This document shows positions 58,808 through 64,000 of a DNA stretch of 64,000 bases, in pieces (position 1 is the stretch's first letter; every line of letters begins with the position of its first letter). The stretch is from Ceratopteris richardii. Its lineage: Eukaryota > Streptophyta > Polypodiopsida > Polypodiales > Pteridaceae. The stretch is taken from contig CM035441.1 of assembly GCA_020310875.1 (NCBI GenBank), forward strand, positions 90,788,495 through 90,852,494. Reading direction: 5' to 3'. The translations under genes were made by a program, and so were the position numbers. A model generated the notes under the pieces. The model saw nothing but the letters and a program-made list of their open reading frames with translations. It searched no databases and was not told the origin of the DNA.

Positions 58808-58818
58808 TAGTGGGAGAT
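58808..58818 (+). promoter_or_regulatory. polypurine tract of intact copia
   Basis: TAGTGGGAGAT directly precedes the 3' LTR start TGTTACCG. Confidence 0.85.
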
Positions 58819-59115
58819 TGTTACCGTTAGTGTCCATGTGAAAGGCCAAATGGCCATCGGACACTTCTTTGTATATGTTCTTTAATAAAACATATAGTGG
58901 CCTGGTCAGTCACAGACTGTAAGTTCGACCGCATTTGTAAGACCTAAGAAGTCTGTCTTCGTGCTCCCTATGTACTGTGTTTTCTGCGTATTCTACAACC
59001 TCTGTGCGGAGTACTGTGTGTGGCGTCAGGAGCTTGGTTTTCCACTCCGAGCATATCATCGTGGAGCTCTCGAGAAGGAGAGTGCAGTGTGGTGCATCGC
59101 CATCGAAATACTTCA
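58819..59115 (+). repeat. 3' LTR of intact copia
   Basis: 297 bp, about 7 differences from the 5' LTR, mostly transitions. Confidence 0.95.
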
Positions 59116-60980
59116 CATAAGATATGTATGAATGAGGTGTATACATACATTTAGGAAAGTTAGCATGAATATTAGGAAAAATGTAAGTACACAAACACAT
59201 AAAAATGAATAAATGAACATAGATGAATGAGTAAAAAATGCATGAGCTACATGAGTATATGAAAACGTATGTGTGCAATGGTGTATGTAAATATATAGAA
59301 AAAACGAATTTTTGTGCATAAAAGTAAGAGTTCAATGTATTTAGTAAAAACCATGAGTGTTTTCATTTATAATAAAAGTACTTATGTATGCTTTTTCTTC
59401 TACTGTTTTTTCTTTCAGAGCATTGACGAGTATTTATGAGTAGTTGAGATCAAGAGTTCTTATTTATTTCCTATGACCGAAGAAAATCCGGAAAATCTTA
59501 ACAACAACGTGCAAATAATAGAGGGATTAGACACATGTTCAAACCATGAACAGATTCTTGTTAAAGAGTTCATAAAAGATCGCATTACTAGTGAAACCTT
59601 AGTCTCATAGTCATAGGATTATGGCCTATCTATGCATCAGAGCTGTTGTTTCTTGGAACACCCTCTGAAATGTTGATAGGGGTGTCTTGTCAGAGTTATA
59701 TCTCTTTGTGGAAATACTCATTTGGATATTTTTTTATTGGCTTGTAAAGCTTCTCTACTTTAGATTGTGTCCTCCAAATTGCATTACATTTGGAGTTATG
59801 TGTTAAGAGAAAAGTGAAATTCTCTATGGTCATTGTGTAGGGAATTCTCTCTGGCAATTTGTTGCATGTGTGCAGAAACTTGGGTGGTTCTATCACACCA
59901 CTTGTTCAAATGATATGAAATTTGGCTATGTGCTAGAGCATAGTGTTCCAATAGACATGTATAAATTTCATATGATTTGGATAAGTTTTGAAGAGTGATT
60001 AAAGGTTATTTTAGCTCTCTGGTCCCTCTTGCGAGGACTCACCAGAGAAGTGCACAGAGGTCTCGTGATTGTGCCGTTTCTCTTCTGTGTAATGTCCAAT
60101 TAGGGTAAACTCTTTTGGAAATGATTTTGAGATACTTTATCTTAGTTCTCACCAAATTTGAATTCATTTGAAATTCATTTGGGGAGTCTATGATTATAAT
60201 ATTTCCTCTTATCTAATTTCTGAGTAGTGAAAAATGTGCAGGTGTTGTAGACACTATTTTACTTGTTTCTCTCAGTTGGAGAGTGATACTAAAGTGAAAA
60301 CTCATGTATACATAGATGCTTAGATATTGTTCCAATGACCCAAATTTCACTAAATGTGGAGTTCATTTGATAGGTCTAGTAAGTGGATATTAGAAGCTAT
60401 GTCTCACTCCCAAGACCTCCTCTACATTAGGTATAGGTTTGCAGAGTTTTGGTCATAAATTCATGAACATAGATCTAATTCATTGGAGGTGAAATCTAAC
60501 TTTCAGGGCTATGTGTATGCTAAAAATCATTATTTTTGGATATAGTTAAGTACTTCTAATGTTCTGGTCTTTTTATAGGTACTACACTTTTTGACATAAC
60601 AAGTTAGAGGAAGCTATCAAAAACTTTAAACTGTAAGTTTTAGAGACAAATCACTTGAATTTGACATTTAATAGATTTATAATTTGTATGGGATCATTTA
60701 TTAGCATTTTTGGAAATTTATTAGTTTGTATAGCTTATACTTGGGGCTTATCGTCGGATGTATTTTAGGAATTTATCATTGCTTGTATTGTCATCATGTA
60801 GACTTGTATAGGACTTCGGTTTTGTCGTGTGATCAATGTATGGGATTGAGACAGGATCTAGAGTACATCTTATAATTCATGTTTTACATGAGCGACCTAT
60901 CGATTAGGAATATCATTAGTTTGGTATTACCTTTTTGCATTCACATGACTTATTAGTTGTTCTATGTTTTTCTTTCTAGA
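59116..60980. other. unassigned; includes likely leader of next gypsy
   Basis: 59116-59400 continues the ATGCATGT-like flank. 59400-60980 is AT-rich without ORFs and runs into the gypsy gag ATG, so it may hold that element's LTR and leader. No second LTR lies in the window to confirm this. Confidence 0.4.
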
Positions 60981-63900
60981 ATGAACCCCGATGAGGTTGT
61001 AACTCCCATGGAAGAGGTCAAGCTTGAGCGACCTTATACTACGGAGATTATGAATCTCAATGCTAAAGTTAGAGGCATGGAAGATACCCTTTAGAAGATC
61101 CTCGAAGCAATTAACAAACCAGAGGTGCCACCCATCAGCACACCTATGCAGATGGAAGTTCAATCTACTGAACCATCTAGTTCACAAGTACCATTGATAG
61201 ATGTGGGGGCTTCTTCTGGTAGAGATGTCACATGGCAAATGAAAGATTTAAATCCACCTAAGTACCACGGACAAGTTAGTACCAGGATGGCAGATGTGAT
61301 GGAGCAATGGATAAGTAAGTGGGAATAGTATTTTTGGCTTTGTAATATTGAGGATGAAAAATAGAAAATACACCATGCCACTTACAGTTTGATGGATGTT
61401 TCTCATCGGTGGTGAAGGAAAATAGAGCAAGATAAGATAGAACCGGCCACTTGGGCAGAATTTGAAGTTATATTTTACAATAATTTTGTTCCTCCAGATG
61501 AGCGTACCAGGGCTCTAGATGCATGGTTTTTTCTATAGTAGAGACAACTTTCAGTGCAAGAATATGCAGATAAATATAGGGAAATCTTATTGAAGATTCC
61601 ATATTAGGTGCCTAATTTTCTTCAAGTGCATAAATTTGTTCTTGGGCTTAGGGAGCCACGTCCACTTGTGCGCAAGGAGCGCTGCCACACCCTAAATGAG
61701 GAAGTAGAACTTGCTTCGGTGTTGGAGGATGGGTGACACTCTTGATTGCAAACTTCTGGACAAAAGCATACTTGGATAAGATTCAAGAAGCCTTTAGCTC
61801 CAGTTCCAGCATCTAACAAATAGATGAATGTCATTCAGACTTCGAGTCGTGCAAAGAGAAAGGTAACTGCATCCATGGCAGATAGAGCTTATCAGAGATC
61901 CAGTTTGACATAGCAATAGAAATAAAAGGCTCACTCTGAAGGTCTTTGTTATGAATGCCTAGGTCGGCATGCTTAAAGGATGTGTCCTAAGAAGAAAAAG
62001 AAGATATCTGCAGCGATGGTGGTGGAGAGGCAGTAGTCCTCACCGTCCACTCCATCATCTCCTTCGGATTTTGATCTTCTAGCTATAGATGTTGAGATGA
62101 ACTGATCTTAAATATAAAAGTCACTAAGAAGGTTAAGAATGTTCCAGATTTAGTGTTATCCCCAGTTGCTGAGAGAGGGTATTAGTTTCCAGACACCGAG
62201 TTGGTTTTCATGAGTAGGGAAGTTCATGGAAATCTCATTAAAGTTCTATTTGATACAGGATCCACACATAATGTTACTAACTCTTCCTTATTCAAGAAAC
62301 TAAAGTTAAAGACTAATCCATCTGCATAGACCTACCGAGTAGATTTGGCAGATGGGAAGGGATCTGAGATCTGGGATCGAGGATTTGTCAGATTACCAAT
62401 CCAGATACAGACTTATAGAGATGAGCTAGATTTCGAGATTGCCAGGTTGGCTAGATTTGATCTCAATCCTCACTAAGTAGTGGTATGCAAGTAAGAATCC
62501 AACTATTGATTTTCAGACTCACATATATCGATTCAATCATAATGGTCACCGCATGATCATCCGTGGAGAGCCGGACGTCAAGGTGTATAGACGAGCATCC
62601 ACCTCTGCAATGGTAAAAGCAGAGTGTAAGTATTTGTATTTCTTATATTTTGAGCATAAAGAGTTGTTAAGTTTACAAATTCAAACTAGTATGGAGGCTA
62701 AGCTAGCTTCTGGAATGAAAACTGAATTCCAACACTTGTTTCTTTTAGAGTTACCTTCAGGTCTTCTGCCTCGCAAAAAAGTGGAGCATAGGATTGAGCT
62801 AGTACCAGGAGATCATCCACCAGCCAGGTAGCCGTATCAAATGATTCTGCAAGAGGAGGCAGAAGTACGTCATACCGTCGAGGAGTATCTTGACAAAGGA
62901 CTCATCGGGTCTAGTTATTCACCTTTTGCAACCCCAGTGCTTGTGGTTTGCAAAAAGGATGGATCTTTCAGGATTTTTATAGACTTAAGAGCATTAAAAA
63001 AAGTTACAATAAAACACGAATATTCGATGTCTCGCATTGATGATATTCTGGATGCACTAGGAGGTGCTATTGTATATAGTAAAATAGACTTAAAAAGCGA
63101 TTATCAAATAAGAGTCAAGGAGGATGTACATAAAACAGCTTTTCGTACTAGATTCGGTCATTATGATTATCTTGTAATGCCTTTTGGTTTAACTAATGCT
63201 CCAGATACTTTTACGATGCTCATGAATGATATTTTTTGTCCTTTTATTGGTCAATTTGTGGTTGATTTTGTAGATGATCTGTTGGTTTATAGTAAAAGTT
63301 TGGAAGAACATGAATGTGACTTGCATATTGTTTTTCAAATGTTGAATGACAATACTTTGTACATCAACCTAGAGAAGATGCAGCTATGTTTATCTTAGGT
63401 TGAGTACTTAGGACATATAATTTCTGCAGATGGAATTAGAATGGATCCATGGAAAGTTTTTGTGATCCTTGGTGGTCGATTCCCCAAAATGAGTGCTAGT
63501 TACGATCATTCTTAGAATTATCGGGCTTCTATAGGAAATTCATTGCCATCTAAGTTGTGCCATTGACGGATCTGTTACAGAATAATCAAAACTTTGTATG
63601 GAGTAGTGCACCACAGAAAGGTTTTGACACAATGAAACAAGTAGTTTCATTGGTGCAGTTTTGATTCAAGATGGCAGACCAGTAGCTTTTGAAAGTAAGA
63701 AACTTTCTCTAGCTCAGAGAAACTGGCCTATCCATGAACAAGAATTATATGCAATAGTCCATGCTTTGACGATTTGGAGACACTATCTATATGGTGCAAC
63801 TTTCAAAGTATATACAGATCATCATACATTGAAGTATTTATGTTCCTAGCCTGATCTTTTAGGGAGACAGGCTAGATGGGCAGAGTTGATGCAAGAATTT

Positions 63901-64000
63901 CATATGGAAATTCTATATAGAAAAGGAAAAATGAATATAGTTGCAGCTCATTAGCAAACTCTGGCCACTTACTATCTATGTGTTTCCAAACATCAGATTC
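60981..64000 (+). pseudogene. Ty3/gypsy gag-pol, decayed, cut by window end
   Basis: Gag starts at the ATG at 60981 (MNPDEVVTPMEEV), with a TAG at 61092 and further stops. 61430-61730 is the gag capsid part (WAEFEVIFYNNFVPP, QEYADKYREIL, FVLGLREP). The knuckle remnant CYECLGRH...RMCPKKKKK is near 61950. The protease motif VLFDTGSTHN is near 62245. 62841-63398 is reverse transcriptase: SSYSPFATPVLVVCKKDGSFR, YSKIDLKSDYQIRVKE, MPFGLTNAPDTF, catalytic FVDDLLVYS. Then come broken connection sequence and RNase H (VAFESKKLSLAQRNWPIHEQEL; 63661-63849, followed by a stop and further RNase H text). Integrase would lie beyond the window. This lineage differs from the minus-strand gypsy at 40-46 kb. Confidence 0.9.

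Larger units (their letters stand above)
53113..59115 (+). mobile_element. full-length Ty1/copia retrotransposon, coding-intact
   Basis: 297-bp LTRs (53113-53409, 58819-59115) start TGTTACCG and end CTTCA, and differ at about 7 sites (roughly 2.4%). CATAA flanks both ends (53108-53112, 59116-59120), a clean target duplication. tRNA-Met primer-binding site at 53411, polypurine tract at 58808-58818, 1.2-kb leader, and one uninterrupted 1348-codon polyprotein. All parts needed for autonomous movement are visible. The flanks are the same ATGCATGT-rich sequence on both sides. Confidence 0.97.

Overview
This window reads as nuclear DNA of a repeat-dense, large-genome land plant, perhaps a gymnosperm, fern or lycophyte. 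The evidence is AT-rich sequence made almost entirely of nested Ty1/copia and Ty3/gypsy LTR retrotransposons plus one plant-type LINE, long microsatellites, no bacterial gene layout, and no intact host gene. The species cannot be named from the sequence alone. Identities given as percentages are counts by eye.

Layout. 100-3062 (minus): decayed copia pol remnant ending in an 81-bp tandem repeat. 3085-11502 (plus): gypsy-like element with very long LTRs and only a gag-like ORF. 11503-14825: mostly unassigned, but 12290-13215 is an ancient relic of the copia family found intact near 54 kb. 15059-21734: two head-to-tail copies of a 3338-bp unit, each holding a minus-strand pseudogene that joins a ParB-like domain to a class-beta N4/N6 DNA methyltransferase domain; only the second copy keeps upstream coding sequence, to about 22310. 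22740-22890: LINE 3' tail. 23009-26895: internally deleted copia with nonsense codons. 27071-29112: inverted and direct repeats around a 470-bp compound microsatellite. 30372-52010 (minus): old gypsy element, with a LINE in its 5' LTR (about 47550-51344) and a young ORF-less LTR element (32635-39424, target duplication AGTAG) in its 3' internal part. 53113-59115 (plus): full-length copia with a 1348-residue intact polyprotein and target duplication CATAA. 60981-64000 (plus): decayed gypsy gag-pol running off the window.

How the parts work together. The only gene set that looks functional is the copia at 53-59 kb, which encodes gag, protease, integrase, reverse transcriptase and RNase H in one frame. 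The other elements are dead or depend on proteins supplied in trans.

Three signals stand out. (1) The duplicated ParB/methyltransferase pseudogene is a prokaryote-style domain fusion that carries intron-like interruptions. (2) The young element at 32.6-39.4 kb has a tRNA-like A box/B box pair in its LTR and about six antisense tRNA-like modules in its leader. (3) The copia leader contains an antisense 5S rRNA-like segment. So two unrelated retrotransposons carry Pol III-gene-derived sequence.
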